NCBI GenBank assembly: GCA_963709665.1
Contig: CAVPWU010000002.1
Span: 1-64,000, forward strand
From: DASZIT01 sp963709665
GTDB lineage: Bacteria; Actinomycetota; Acidimicrobiia; Acidimicrobiales; RAAP-2
Direction of reading: 5' to 3'
Length of the DNA stretch: 64,000 nucleotides
Shown here: positions 25,514-34,159 of the stretch, piece by piece
Layout of the letters: the number at the start of each line of letters is the position of its first letter
Position numbering within the stretch: position 1 is the first letter of the stretch
The notes under the pieces: model-generated
The model's database searches: none
What the model was told of the DNA's origin: nothing
Seen by the model: the letters and a program-made list of their open reading frames with translations, nothing else
Made by a program: the position numbers and the translations under genes

Positions 25514-26860
25514 TCAGCGGGAGGGTCGGCGGGGTCCGCGGTCGGCGCCACCGGTCGCCACCGGGGGCACCCCGGCGCCGATCGGCCCGGCACCCGACGC
25601 CAGCTCGGCACCCGACAGCGGGCTCTCGTCACAGGCCCGGCCCGGGCGGCGGGTCCGGCTGGGGAGGAGGGCCACCGCCACCCGGTCGGGCGCCGTTCCC
25701 CTTGTCGCCGGCGTCTCCCCGCGGCGGCGTGGGGCCAGCGAGTGGTCGGGGGAGGGGGTGGGGGTCACCGTTCCGGCCCTCGCCGCCAGCGGGGCCTCAC
25801 CGTTGCCGAGCACGCACTCCGGGTCCGGTCCGTCGAGGGGCAGGCCGGTGAAGAACTTGGCCGCCATGCAGCCGCCCCGACAGGCGTCGTACTGGCCGCA
25901 CGACCGGCAGGCGCCGCCGGTGTCCGGGCGGCGGAGGTCGGCGAAGAGATCCGACGACTTCCAGACCCGGTCGAAGCCACCGGGAGCGCGCACGTTGCCG
26001 GCCAGGAACTCGTCGTGGATGGCGAACGGGCAGGCGTAGACGTCGCCCACCGGGTCGACCAGGCAGACCACCCGCCCGGCGCCGCACAGGTTGAGACCGG
26101 GCAGGGCCTCGCCGTAGCCGGCCAGGTGGAAGAAGGAGTCGCCGGTCAGGACGTCCTCCCCGTGCGCCAGCAGCCACTCGTAGAGGGCCCGCTGCTGGGC
26201 GGCGGTGGGATGGAGCTCGTCCCACACGTCGGCCCCGCGGCCGGACGGCCGGAGCCGGGTGAGCCGGAGCTGGGCCCGGTACCGGTCGGCCAGCGCCTGG
26301 AAGGCGTCGAGCTGGTCGACGTTGTGCCGGGTGACCACCACCGAGATCTTGAAGCCCTCGAAGCCGGCGGCCGCCAGCCGGTCCATGGCCCGCACCGCGG
26401 TGTCGTAGGAGCCCGCCCCCCGCACCGCGTCGTTGATCCCGGCGGTGGCACCGTCCAGCGAGATCTGGACGTCCACGTAGTCGCTGCCGGCCAGCCGCTC
26501 CGCCACCTCCCCGGTGATCCGCGACCCGTTGGTGGAGAACTTCACCCCGACGTGGTGGGCGGTGGCGTACTCCACCAGCTCCCAGAAGTCGGCCCGCACC
26601 GTCGGCTCGCCGCCGCCGATGTTGACGTAGAAGATCTGCATCCGCTCGAACTCGTCGATCAGCGCCTTGCACTCGGCGGTGGTCAGCTCGTCCGGGTCCC
26701 GGCGTCCGGAGCTCGACAGGCAGTGGACGCACGCCAGGTTGCAGGCGTAGGTGAGCTCCCAGGTCAGGCAGATCGGGGCGTCGAGGCCCAGGGCGAACTG
26801 GTCCACCAGCCGGCCCGGTGCCGGGGTGGTCGTCGGCCGCTCCGTCTCGAGCAGGGTCAC
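25514..26860 (-). CDS. mftC: Mycofactocin radical SAM maturase MftC
   Basis: A 448-residue radical SAM/SPASM enzyme that oxidatively decarboxylates the C-terminal Tyr of MftA and cross-links it to Val. The [4Fe-4S]-SAM motif is CNLACVHC, in the family context TWELTYACNLACVHC. YVNIGGGEPT is the GGE SAM-binding site, and SPASM cysteines are in CLVDPVGDVYACPFA and CRSCGQYDACRGGC, with a final C in PECVLGNGE. The GTG at 26860 overlaps the mftB stop. Residues after about 395 form a Pro/Arg-rich tail of some 50 residues beyond the usual end (near SPDHS), so a longer reading than most MftC. Confidence 0.95.
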   Translation of the reverse strand: MTLLETERPTTTPAPGRLVDQFALGLDAPICLTWELTYACNLACVHCLSSSGRRDPDELTTAECKALIDEFERMQIFYVNIGGGEPTVRADFWELVEYATAHHVGVKFSTNGSRITGEVAERLAGSDYVDVQISLDGATAGINDAVRGAGSYDTAVRAMDRLAAAGFEGFKISVVVTRHNVDQLDAFQALADRYRAQLRLTRLRPSGRGADVWDELHPTAAQQRALYEWLLAHGEDVLTGDSFFHLAGYGEALPGLNLCGAGRVVCLVDPVGDVYACPFAIHDEFLAGNVRAPGGFDRVWKSSDLFADLRRPDTGGACRSCGQYDACRGGCMAAKFFTGLPLDGPDPECVLGNGEAPLAARAGTVTPTPSPDHSLAPRRRGETPATRGTAPDRVAVALLPSRTRRPGRACDESPLSGAELASGAGPIGAGVPPVATGGADRGPRRPSR

Positions 26861-27168
26861 GACGCCGGCCGGAGGCAGATCATGCCGGAGCCGGCCAGGG
26901 TGGCCAGGGCGCGGTCGTAGGCCGGCTGCTGCTCGGCGGGGACGCCGGCCGCCCGGCAGGCGTCCGCCCCGGTGGGCTGACCCTCGAGGGAGCGCACCAC
27001 CTCGAGCAGCAGCGGGCTCTTCAGAAACGAGAGCCGCCGGGTGCCGAAGTGGTAGGCCAGCGCACCGAACGACTCGGGACGGAGCGACACCTGCGGCGAG
27101 AGCGCCCAGGGGAGGGCCGGATCGAACGCCGGCCCCTGGTCGGGCGGGGCTCCGGCGGCCCCGGCCAC
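26857..27168 (-). CDS. mftB: Mycofactocin precursor chaperone MftB (RRE)
   Basis: About 103 residues, a winged-helix RiPP-recognition protein that holds MftA for MftC. The signature is complete: ALSPQVSLRPESFGALAYHFGTRRLSFLKSP within the first half, covering the usual HPQVALRPE/GALAYHFG/LSFLKSP segments. I place the start at GTG 27168, 17 nt after the mftA stop, because it gives the family's usual length; GTG 27195 or ATG 27219 would overlap mftA and add 9-17 residues. Neither has a good ribosome-binding site. The stop overlaps the mftC start (GTGA). Confidence 0.9.
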   Translation of the reverse strand: MAGAAGAPPDQGPAFDPALPWALSPQVSLRPESFGALAYHFGTRRLSFLKSPLLLEVVRSLEGQPTGADACRAAGVPAEQQPAYDRALATLAGSGMICLRPAS

Positions 27169-27184
27169 GCCGGTCCCGGAGGGC

Positions 27185-27334
27185 CTAGTAGACACCGCAC
27201 ATGCCGTCGATGGAGACATCCTCGACCAGCAGGTCGGCCTCGACCAGCGGGCTCTCCTCGACGACGTCCTCCGGGGAGGCGGCGGTCTCGGCGGTGGCCA
27301 CGGTGGTGCCGGAGTCGGTGGTGGTTGCGGTCAT
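27185..27334 (-). CDS. mftA: Mycofactocin precursor peptide MftA
   Basis: A 49-residue ribosomal precursor of mycofactocin. The C-terminus is the invariant IDGMCGVY; MftC acts on the last Val-Tyr pair and MftE releases it. The middle is acidic (DVVEESPLVEADLLVEDVS), the usual recognition region for MftB. The ATG at 27334 has a strong GGGAGG five nt upstream, which settles the start although the frame stays open far beyond it. It is the first gene of the 13.3-kb operon, divergent from mftR across an 84-nt region. Confidence 0.97.
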   Translation of the reverse strand: MTATTTDSGTTVATAETAASPEDVVEESPLVEADLLVEDVSIDGMCGVY

Positions 27335-27381
27335 GGTTCCTCCCGGGTGCGCCGGTCTGGGCCGGTTCGGACGTCGACGGG

Positions 27382-27409
27382 TTGACTTTAGTGCACTCGA
27401 TGCCAAAAT
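27382..27409 (+). promoter_or_regulatory. mftR promoter and candidate MftR operator
   Basis: TTGACT (27382-27387), a 16-nt spacer and CAAAAT (27404-27409) form a plus-strand promoter whose start would fall at or just before the mftR ATG at 27419, so the mRNA may be leaderless. The spacer contains the palindrome AGTGCACT (27390-27397). On the minus strand, TAAAGT (27385-27390) could be the mftA -10. One site could therefore control both directions, as expected for the TetR-type repressor MftR. Confidence 0.55.
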
Positions 27410-27418
27410 GGAAGGGCT

Positions 27419-28036
27419 ATGACCGACGACGGCGGTGCGGGCGACGAGGTGGCCCGGGGCCGGCGCCCCAGCACCACGCGGGAGGACATCGCCCGGGAGG
27501 CCCTCGCCCTCTTCGACCGGAACGGCTTCGAGGCCACCACCGTCGACGACATCGCCGCCGCCGTGGGGATCGGCCGGCGGACGTTCTTCCGCTACTACCG
27601 GTCCAAGCTCGACGTCGTCTGGGGCGAGTTCGACGCCGAGCTCGAGCGCCTGGCCGACCAGCTCCGGACCGCCCCCGACGACCAGCCGATGATGGACGTC
27701 CTCCGGCGGTCGGTGGTGGCCACCAACCGGTTCGGGGCCGGCGAGCTCGACGAGCTGCGGATCCGGATGGCCCTGATCAGCACCGTCCCCGCCCTGGTCG
27801 CCCACTCGGCGGTCCGCTACGCCGCCTGGTGCGAGGTGGTGGCGGGCTTCGCCGCCCGGCGGATGGGCGCCCACCCCGACGATCTGGCTCCCCAGACGGT
27901 GGCCCGCTCGGCGCTGGGCGCCGCCATGGCCGCCTTCACCTACTGGTCCCGGGGCGAGGCCGACGACCTCCCCGGTGAGGTGGATCGTGCCTTTCGGCTC
28001 CTGGCCTCCGGCTTCGTCGGGCCCGGAGGGTCGTGA
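27419..28036 (+). CDS. mftR: TetR-family regulator MftR
   Basis: A 205-residue TetR repressor. The N-terminal helix-turn-helix is textbook: REDIAREALALFDRNGFEATT, then VDDIAAAVGIGRRTFFRYY. The C-terminal domain is helical and would bind a small ligand; in Mycobacterium MftR responds to long-chain acyl-CoA. It is divergent from mftA, the usual position for mftR, and probably represses the operon and itself through the shared 84-nt region. The downstream alcohol dehydrogenase on the same strand is a likely further target. The ATG at 27419 has little or no leader. The fit to MftR rests on position plus TetR type. Confidence 0.9.
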   Translation: MTDDGGAGDEVARGRRPSTTREDIAREALALFDRNGFEATTVDDIAAAVGIGRRTFFRYYRSKLDVVWGEFDAELERLADQLRTAPDDQPMMDVLRRSVVATNRFGAGELDELRIRMALISTVPALVAHSAVRYAAWCEVVAGFAARRMGAHPDDLAPQTVARSALGAAMAAFTYWSRGEADDLPGEVDRAFRLLASGFVGPGGS

Positions 28037-28052
28037 CGCACGCCCGGGCCGG

Positions 28053-28058
28053 TAGGTT
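28053..28058 (+). promoter_or_regulatory. Candidate -10 element for the alcohol dehydrogenase
   Basis: TAGGTT matches the TANNNT form used elsewhere in the window and lies 82 nt before the ATG. No clear -35 box at standard spacing. Confidence 0.25.
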
Positions 28059-28139
28059 CGACGCGGCCGACGTCCCGGCGCGATGCTTCAGGGAGACACC
28101 GGAGCGCCGGGGGGCGCGCCGAAAGGGGAGGGCCAGTCC

Positions 28140-29291
28140 ATGAAGATCCGTGCCGCAATCTGTTCGGGGCTCAACGAGCCGTGGAAGACCGAAGAGGTGG
28201 AGGTCGACGAGCCCGGCCCGCACGAGGTCGTCGTCCAGATGGCCTACGCCGGGATGTGCCACTCCGACGAGCACCTGCGGACCGGGGACATGAGCGCCCC
28301 GCCCGAGGTGCTCCAGGTGTTCGGGGTCGACTCCATGTACCCGATGATCGGCGGCCACGAGGGCGCCGGCATCGTCACCCGGGTGGGCCCCGGGGTGGAG
28401 ACCCTGGCCGAGGGCGACCACGTGGCCATGTCCTTCATCCCCGCCTGCGGCCACTGCTTCTGGTGCGCCTCCGGCCGGCAGTACCTGTGCGACCTGGGCA
28501 TGACCATCCTGGCCGGGCCCATGATGAGCGACGGTCAGTGGCGGTACCACCTCGACGGCGAGCACGTGAACCGGATGACCCAGCTCGGGACCTTCTCCGA
28601 TCAGCTGGTGGCCAACGAGGCGTCGCTGGTGAAGATCGATCCCGGGGTGTCGCTGAAGGCGGCCGCCCTCATCAGCTGCGGCATCTCCACCGGCTTCGGC
28701 TCGGCCGTCGACCGGGCCAAGGTCAAGCCCGGCGAGACGGTGGTGGTCATCGGCTGCGGCGGGGTCGGCTCGGGGGCCCTGCAGGGGGCGCGGCTGGCGG
28801 GCGCCCGCCACATCGTCGCCGTCGACCCGCTCCCGTTCAAGACCGAGAAGGCCAAGGAGATCGGCGCCACCCACAGCGCCGCCTCCATCCTCGAGGCCAA
28901 CCTGCTCCTCCCCGAGCTCACCGAGGGACGGATGGCCGACGTAGTCATCCTCACCCCCGGCGTGCTCACCGGCGACCTGATCGGCCCGGCCATGGCGCTG
29001 GCCTCCAAGGACGGCCGGGTGGTGGCCACCGCCATCGCCCCGTTCGACCAGAACGAGGTGACCCTCAACGTCTTCAACCTGTCGATGTTCAACCAGGCCC
29101 TGCTGGGCACGGTGTTCGGCTCCTGCAGCCCACGCGTGCAGATCCCCAACCTGCTCCGCCTCTACCAGGCCGGCCTGCTGGAGATCGACAAGCTGGTCAC
29201 CCAGGAGTACACCCTCGACCAGGTCCAGAACGGGTACGACGACCTGGCCGCCGGGGTCAACATCCGCGGCGTGGTCAACTTCGGCATCTGA
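28140..29291 (+). CDS. NDMA-dependent (mycofactocin-linked) zinc alcohol dehydrogenase
   Basis: A 383-residue medium-chain zinc dehydrogenase of the nicotinoprotein type. The catalytic zinc ligands are in GMCHSDEH and GGHEGAG; the structural zinc cysteines are in CGHCFWCASGRQYLC. The cofactor strand is VVVIGCGGVGSGALQGA. An insertion of about 25 residues around MTILAGPMMSDGQWRYH is typical of the Rxyl_3153/NDMA-dependent family, whose tightly bound NAD needs mycofactocin as natural electron acceptor. The ATG at 28140 is preceded by GGGGAGG (28125-28131). It lies 103 nt behind mftR. Likely substrates are short or medium alcohols. Confidence 0.92.
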   Translation: MKIRAAICSGLNEPWKTEEVEVDEPGPHEVVVQMAYAGMCHSDEHLRTGDMSAPPEVLQVFGVDSMYPMIGGHEGAGIVTRVGPGVETLAEGDHVAMSFIPACGHCFWCASGRQYLCDLGMTILAGPMMSDGQWRYHLDGEHVNRMTQLGTFSDQLVANEASLVKIDPGVSLKAAALISCGISTGFGSAVDRAKVKPGETVVVIGCGGVGSGALQGARLAGARHIVAVDPLPFKTEKAKEIGATHSAASILEANLLLPELTEGRMADVVILTPGVLTGDLIGPAMALASKDGRVVATAIAPFDQNEVTLNVFNLSMFNQALLGTVFGSCSPRVQIPNLLRLYQAGLLEIDKLVTQEYTLDQVQNGYDDLAAGVNIRGVVNFGI

Positions 29292-29318
29292 CGACGGCCC
29301 GAGGCTGGAGCGACATGC

Positions 29319-29669
29319 GTGTGGAGGATTGACGGACTCGAAGCGGGGGAGTCCGTCCGTGCCGTCGCACCCATCGTCACCGCGGGGAGGGACATCAGGA
29401 GCCGCCTGGTCCTGACTGACCGGAGGGTGCTCACCGTCCGCACGTCCTACCTCGGCTCGTCCCTCGGCCTGGCCCGGTACTCGCGGTCGACGGTCCTCAC
29501 GTCGGTGGCCCTGGACGGAGTGGGGGAGGCCGAGTTCTCGAGTTCGTTGGGAGGCTTCTTCAGCTCGATCGAGATGGAGACCCCCGACGGGCGGCGGGAG
29601 TTCCGCGCCGTCGGCCTGGGGAGCCGGTGGCTCCGCCTCCTGTTCGCCCAACTGGGGAAGCCCGCCTGA
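29319..29669 (+). CDS. Small PH-like domain protein
   Basis: A 116-residue soluble protein of predominantly beta character, with strands such as SRLVLTDRRVLTVRT, STVLTSVALDGV and FFSSIEMETPDGRREF, resembling bacterial PH-like (bPH) domains. The GTG at 29319 is preceded by GGAG. It lies 27 nt behind the alcohol dehydrogenase on the same strand and may be co-transcribed; any link to mycofactocin is untested. Function unknown; bPH domains commonly mediate oligomerisation or membrane binding. Confidence 0.6.
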   Translation: MWRIDGLEAGESVRAVAPIVTAGRDIRSRLVLTDRRVLTVRTSYLGSSLGLARYSRSTVLTSVALDGVGEAEFSSSLGGFFSSIEMETPDGRREFRAVGLGSRWLRLLFAQLGKPA

Positions 29670-29865
29670 ACCGATCCCCGGCGGTGGGCGACCCCCGGGT
29701 GGTGCCCGGCCCGGGCCACCACCGGCCGCCGAACCGCCGGCGGGCGCTTCCCACCCACGACACCGGACAGCCGCTCCCGCCGTCCAGCAGGCCCGGGTTG
29801 GGACGCGCCGCCGCAGTAACCTGACGAGGAGTTCCGCGGGAGTGCGTCCGACCGGAGAGGGATCG

Positions 29866-31554
29866 ATGACTGAGAGCTCGGGCCGTAAGAACCTCGTCCT
29901 CGCCGCCATGATCTTCGCGGTGGCGATGACCTTCATCGACCAGACCATCGTCTCCATCGCCGTACCCAACGTCCAGCGCGAGCTGGGGCTGTCGGCCACC
30001 GGGGTGCAGTGGATGGTCAACGCCTACCTGCTGTCCCTGGCTGCCTTCTTCGCCTTCGGTGGTCGACTCTCGGACATCGTCGGGCACCGGAAGATGGTGG
30101 TGCTCGGTGTCGTGGTCTTCGCCGCCTCGTCGGCGATGTGCGGACTGACCCCCAAGGGCAGCTACGCCGAGGCGTGGATCGTGACCTTCCGCGTGGTGCA
30201 GGGCATCGGAGGCGCCCTGATGTACCCGGCGGCCCTGGCCATCGTGGTGGGCACCTTCGAGCTCCGCGAGCGAGGGAAGGCGCTGGCCGTGTTCTTCGGC
30301 ATCGCCGGCGGCCTCACCGCCATCGGCCCCATCCTGGGCGGCTACCTGACCGAATGGACCTGGCGGGCCATCTTCTGGGTCAACATCCCGGTGGCCGTCA
30401 TCGCCCTGGTGCTCATCGCCATCTCCAAGCCGGTCACCGCCCACAAAAGGGCGCCGCTCGACTACCCGGGTGCCGTCCTCATCGCCGTCGGCGTCGGCCT
30501 CTCCGTCTTCGGGTTTCAGCAGTCGGCCCTGTGGAGCTGGTCCAACCCCGGGGTGTGGGCCTGCATCATCGGCGGCCTCATCGTCCTGGTGGTGTTCTAC
30601 CGCTACCAGCAGACCAAGGTGGACCCGCTGATCAAGGTGGCCATCTTCAGGGTCCGTGCCTTCTTCGTCGAGAACCTGGTCCTCTTCATCACCATGCTGG
30701 TGTTCATCTCGGTGTTCTTCTTCTCGAGCGAGTACGCCCAGATCTCCCTGGGGGACAGCGCCTCCGAGGCGGGTCTCTACCTCCTCTTCTTCTTCATCGG
30801 CTTCGCGGTCGCCGCCCAGGTCGGGGGGCGCATGCTCGACAAGGGCGGGGCCAAGCGCCCGGTGGTGCTGGGGTGCGTGATCGCCGCCGTGGGGTTCTTC
30901 CTCTGGGCACGACAGGTGACCCACCTGGAGTTCCACACCCAGGAGTGGGACATCATCATCGCCGGCGCCGGCATGGGGATGATGCTGGGGCCGGCCAACA
31001 CCGACGCCGTCAGCCGCGCCTCCCGGGTCTCCTACGGCGAGGCCACCGGCATCACCCAGACGGTGCGGAACTACGCGGGCAGTCTCGGGCTGGCCGTCCT
31101 CGGGTCCATCCTGGTCATCCAGGAGCGGTCGCGACTGACCTCGTCGTTGCGCGGGCTCGGCCTGTCCCCGTCCTCGGCCACCTCACTGGCCGACACCATC
31201 TCGGAGTCGCGGGGTGGCTCGGCGCCACACTCGGGCGGTGCCGGCAGCGCCCTGGTGGCCGAGGTCACCCACGCCGCCCGGCTCGACTTCGCCTACTCCG
31301 TGCGGACCGTCCTGTACATCATGGCGGGGATCATGGCCGCCGGGGCGGTGGTGGCCCTCCTCGGGCTCGAGCGGGGCCGGCAGGCGGAGACGGACGGGGA
31401 GGAGGGGACCGACGACACCGGCCTGGCGGCGGACGGCGTCGGGCCGGGCGGCTCGGTCCCGGTGGTCGAGGCACCCCGGTCCGGACCGGCCATCGGTGCC
31501 GACCCCACCGGGCGCGTCGTCCCCCGGCCGATGCCCGACCCCTCTCCGGGCTGA
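29866..31554 (+). CDS. MFS exporter, DHA2 (14-TMS) family
   Basis: A 562-residue transporter with 14 predicted helices. Motif C-type and D1 motifs are clear: FIDQTIVSIAVPNVQRELG in helix 1, GGRLSDIVGHRKM (motif A) after helix 2, RVVQGIGGALMYPAAL (motif B), and AVFFGIAGGLTAIGPILGG (motif C, antiporter signature). The ATG at 29866 has GGAGAGGG 5 nt upstream and a TAACCT -10-like element at 29817-29822. It probably exports a drug or metabolite by proton antiport. The Ser-rich loop before the final helix and the Asp/Gly-rich C-terminal tail of about 60 residues are variable regions. Confidence 0.9.
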   Translation: MTESSGRKNLVLAAMIFAVAMTFIDQTIVSIAVPNVQRELGLSATGVQWMVNAYLLSLAAFFAFGGRLSDIVGHRKMVVLGVVVFAASSAMCGLTPKGSYAEAWIVTFRVVQGIGGALMYPAALAIVVGTFELRERGKALAVFFGIAGGLTAIGPILGGYLTEWTWRAIFWVNIPVAVIALVLIAISKPVTAHKRAPLDYPGAVLIAVGVGLSVFGFQQSALWSWSNPGVWACIIGGLIVLVVFYRYQQTKVDPLIKVAIFRVRAFFVENLVLFITMLVFISVFFFSSEYAQISLGDSASEAGLYLLFFFIGFAVAAQVGGRMLDKGGAKRPVVLGCVIAAVGFFLWARQVTHLEFHTQEWDIIIAGAGMGMMLGPANTDAVSRASRVSYGEATGITQTVRNYAGSLGLAVLGSILVIQERSRLTSSLRGLGLSPSSATSLADTISESRGGSAPHSGGAGSALVAEVTHAARLDFAYSVRTVLYIMAGIMAAGAVVALLGLERGRQAETDGEEGTDDTGLAADGVGPGGSVPVVEAPRSGPAIGADPTGRVVPRPMPDPSPG

Positions 31555-31591
31555 GCGACCGGTGGCCACCGGGCCGGACCGGCAGCCCGGC

Positions 31592-31622
31592 TTGTCCGAT
31601 GTGGAGGGCGGACCAGTACGCT
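31592..31622 (+). promoter_or_regulatory. Promoter candidate for the aminotransferase operon
   Basis: TTGTCC (31592-31597), a 19-nt spacer and TACGCT (31617-31622) precede the ATG at 31680, which has its own AGGAGGA site. The same TACGCT hexamer serves as candidate -10 in front of the genes starting at 42450 and 54542 on the minus strand. Confidence 0.4.
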
Positions 31623-31679
31623 TGCGGCACCGATGACCGGGGACCCGGACCGGAGCCGAGTCGCGAGGAGGAGCTGGAC

Positions 31680-33089
31680 ATGCCGTTCGATCTTGCCGCC
31701 ATGCTGGCAGACCATCGCGGCGAGTCCTTCGGCCTCCACAAGGAGTTCCTGAACCCGCAGCTGGCCAGGATCCTGGAGATCCTCGGATTCGACCGCTCCT
31801 ACGTCCGGGGCGAGGGCTCGTACCTGATCGACGACCAGGGTGACCGGTACCTCGACTTCCTCTCCGGGTTCGGGGTGTTCGCCCTGGGTCGGAGCCATCC
31901 GGTCATCAAGGACGCCCTCCACCAGGCGCTCGACGCCGATCTGCCCAACCTGGCCCAACTCGACTGCTCCCTCCTTCCCGGGCTGCTGGCCGAGGCCCTG
32001 GTCAAGCGGACCCACCCGGGGATCGAGCGGGTGTGCTTCACCAACTCGGGGGCCGAGTCGGTCGAGACCGCCATCAAGTTCTCCCGGGCCGCCACCCGGC
32101 GCACCCGCATCCTCTACTGCGACCACGGCTTCCACGGGCTGACCAACGGTGCGCTCTCCCTCAACGGCGGCAAGGAGTTCCGGGAGGGCTTCGGGCCGCT
32201 GCTGCCCCGGTGCGACCAGCTCCCCTTCGGTGACCTCGCCGCCCTCGCCCGGGAGCTGGACCGGGGGGACGTGGCCGCCTTCGTGGTGGAGCCGATCCAG
32301 GGGAAGGGTGTCTACCTGGCTCCGGAGGGGTACTGGCAGGACGCCGAGGCCCTCTGTCGCCGGCACGGTGCCCTGCTGGTGGTCGACGAGGTCCAGACCG
32401 GGCTGGGCCGCACCGGCCGGTTCCTCTGTCACGAGTACTGGGGCATCCGACCGGACATCGTGACCATCTCCAAGGCGCTCTCCGGCGGCTACGTGCCGGT
32501 GGGGGCGGTGCTCACCTCGGCCCGGGTGTTCGACGCCGTCTACAGCTCGCTCGACCGGGCCGTCGTCCACTCCTCCACCTTCTCGAGGAACCAGCTGGCC
32601 ATGGTGGCCGGGCTGGCCACCCTCCAGGTGCTCGACGACGAGGGGATCGTGGAGCACAGCCGCACCACGGGGGACCGGTTCGTGGAGGCGCTCCGGCCCC
32701 TGGCCGACAAGTACGAGCTCCTGCACGACGTCCGGGGCAAGGGGCTGATGATCGGTCTGGAGTTCGGACCCCCCGAGGGCCACGGACGGGCCCGCTACCG
32801 GATGATCGAGATGGCCCGCAAGGGGATGTTCTCCCAGCTGATCACCGTGCCGCTCTTCCACCGCCACCGGATCCTGACCCAGGTGGCGGCCGACAACGTC
32901 AACATCATCAAGCTGCTCCCGCCGCTGATCATCGGGGACTCCGAGATCGAGCAGTTCGTCGCCGCCCTCGACGACGTGCTGGGGGACGCCGAGCGGAGCC
33001 CGCGCCTGCTGATGGAGGTCGGGACGTCGATGGCCCGGAACACCCTGCGCCGACGGGGTCGGGCCGAAGCCACCACCACCGGCTCGTGA
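31680..33089 (+). CDS. Class III aminotransferase, HpnO-like
   Basis: A 469-residue PLP aminotransferase. The cofactor lysine is in TISKALSGGYVPVG, the Asp in VVDEVQTGLGRTG and the phosphate site around TNSGAESVE. The features FLSGFGVFALGRSHP, CDHGFHGLTNGALSLNG, EPIQGKGV and IIKLLPPLIIGD match the subgroup that includes hopanoid aminotransferase HpnO, which puts the amino group on the ribose-derived side chain. Its downstream neighbours, an HpnA-like epimerase and ribose-5-phosphate isomerase, fit such a role; no squalene-hopene cyclase or hpnH/hpnG is in this window, so this remains inference. The ATG at 31680 has AGGAGGAG upstream; the stop overlaps the next start. Confidence 0.85.
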   Translation: MPFDLAAMLADHRGESFGLHKEFLNPQLARILEILGFDRSYVRGEGSYLIDDQGDRYLDFLSGFGVFALGRSHPVIKDALHQALDADLPNLAQLDCSLLPGLLAEALVKRTHPGIERVCFTNSGAESVETAIKFSRAATRRTRILYCDHGFHGLTNGALSLNGGKEFREGFGPLLPRCDQLPFGDLAALARELDRGDVAAFVVEPIQGKGVYLAPEGYWQDAEALCRRHGALLVVDEVQTGLGRTGRFLCHEYWGIRPDIVTISKALSGGYVPVGAVLTSARVFDAVYSSLDRAVVHSSTFSRNQLAMVAGLATLQVLDDEGIVEHSRTTGDRFVEALRPLADKYELLHDVRGKGLMIGLEFGPPEGHGRARYRMIEMARKGMFSQLITVPLFHRHRILTQVAADNVNIIKLLPPLIIGDSEIEQFVAALDDVLGDAERSPRLLMEVGTSMARNTLRRRGRAEATTTGS

Positions 33090-34157
33090 CCCCGGACGGT
33101 TCACCCGGCCAGGTGATCGAGCCGGGCCGGAAGGTGGCGGTGACCGGGGGGGCCGGGTTCATCGGCTCCGCCATCGTGCCGCGAGCTGCTCGACCGGGGG
33201 GCCCGGGTGGTGGCCCTGGTGGAGCCGGGGACCGATGCCGCCAACCTCGACGGGCTGGAGGTCGAGCGCATCGAGGCCGACCTCCGCGACGCCGGGTCGG
33301 TGCGGTCGGCGGTGGAGGGTGCCGCCACCGTCTTCCACGTGGCGGCGCTCTACCGCTTCTGGGCGGCGGACCCGCAGTCGTTCTACGACATCAACGTCGG
33401 CGGCACCCGCAACGTCCTCCGGGCCGCCGGGGAGGCCGGCGTCCGACGGGTGGTCTACACCTCCACCGTCGGCACCCTCGGGCTGCGCGGGGCGTCCACC
33501 GGCGAGCCGGTGGACGAGACCTCCTACGCCGAGATCGACCACCTGTTCGGACTGTACAAGCAGTCCAAGTACGTGGCCGAGCACGAGGCGCTCCGCGCCG
33601 CCGCCGAGGGTCTCCCGGTGGTGTTCGTCCAGCCGACCACCCCGGTCGGGCCCCGGGACCGGGGGCCGACCCCGACCGGCACCACGGTGCTGGAGTTCCT
33701 CAAGGGGCGGATCCCGGCCTACGTCGACACCACCCTCAACATCGTGGACGTGGAGGACGTGGCCCACGGGCACGTCCTGGCCGCCGAGCGGGGAGCGGTG
33801 GGCCGCAGCTACATCCTGGGCGGGGAGAACCTCACCCTCCAGCAGGTCCTGGCCGCGCTGGCCGAGGTGACCGGGCTCCCGGCGCCCACCCGCCGGGTCC
33901 CCAGCGCCCTGGCCCTGGCCGCCGCCTGGACGTCGGACGTGGTGGAGGGGCGGATCCTCCACCGCCAGCCGACCATCCCGCTGGAAGGCGCCAAGATGTC
34001 CACCACCCACATGTCGTTCGACGACCGCCGGGCACGGGACGAGCTCGGCTACACCTCCCGCCCCGCCCGGGACGCCCTGGCCCGCGCCGCCCACTGGTTC
34101 GCCGACTCCGGCTACGTTCGTCCCGACCGTCTGGAACGCTTCCGCTGGGAGGAGTAG
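33086..34157 (+). CDS. HpnA-like NAD-dependent sugar epimerase (one +1 frameshift at about 33179)
   Basis: An extended SDR, 356 residues once one base is removed. The N-terminal KVAVTGGAGFIGSAIV (frame starting at GTG 33086, overlapping the aminotransferase stop) is followed, in another frame, by ELLDRGARVVALVEPG. An extra C at 33179-33180 explains the break, and 1,072 nt minus one is divisible by three. The active-site YKQSK and the segment FHVAALYRFWA...NVGGTRNVL match hopanoid-associated sugar epimerase HpnA and dihydroflavonol-reductase-like proteins. It sits between an HpnO-like aminotransferase and rpiB. As everything downstream is intact, I take it as a functional gene with a sequence error, not a pseudogene. 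Confidence 0.82.
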
Positions 34158-34159
34158 GG

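Noticed and set aside
27185..27874. A 229-residue protein reading through mftA
   Set aside because: The first 180 residues are antisense to mftR; the strong ribosome-binding site at 27335-27343 marks the 49-residue MftA start.
27936..30020. Long minus-strand frame across the alcohol dehydrogenase
   Set aside because: Antisense to a clearly conserved enzyme; no motifs.
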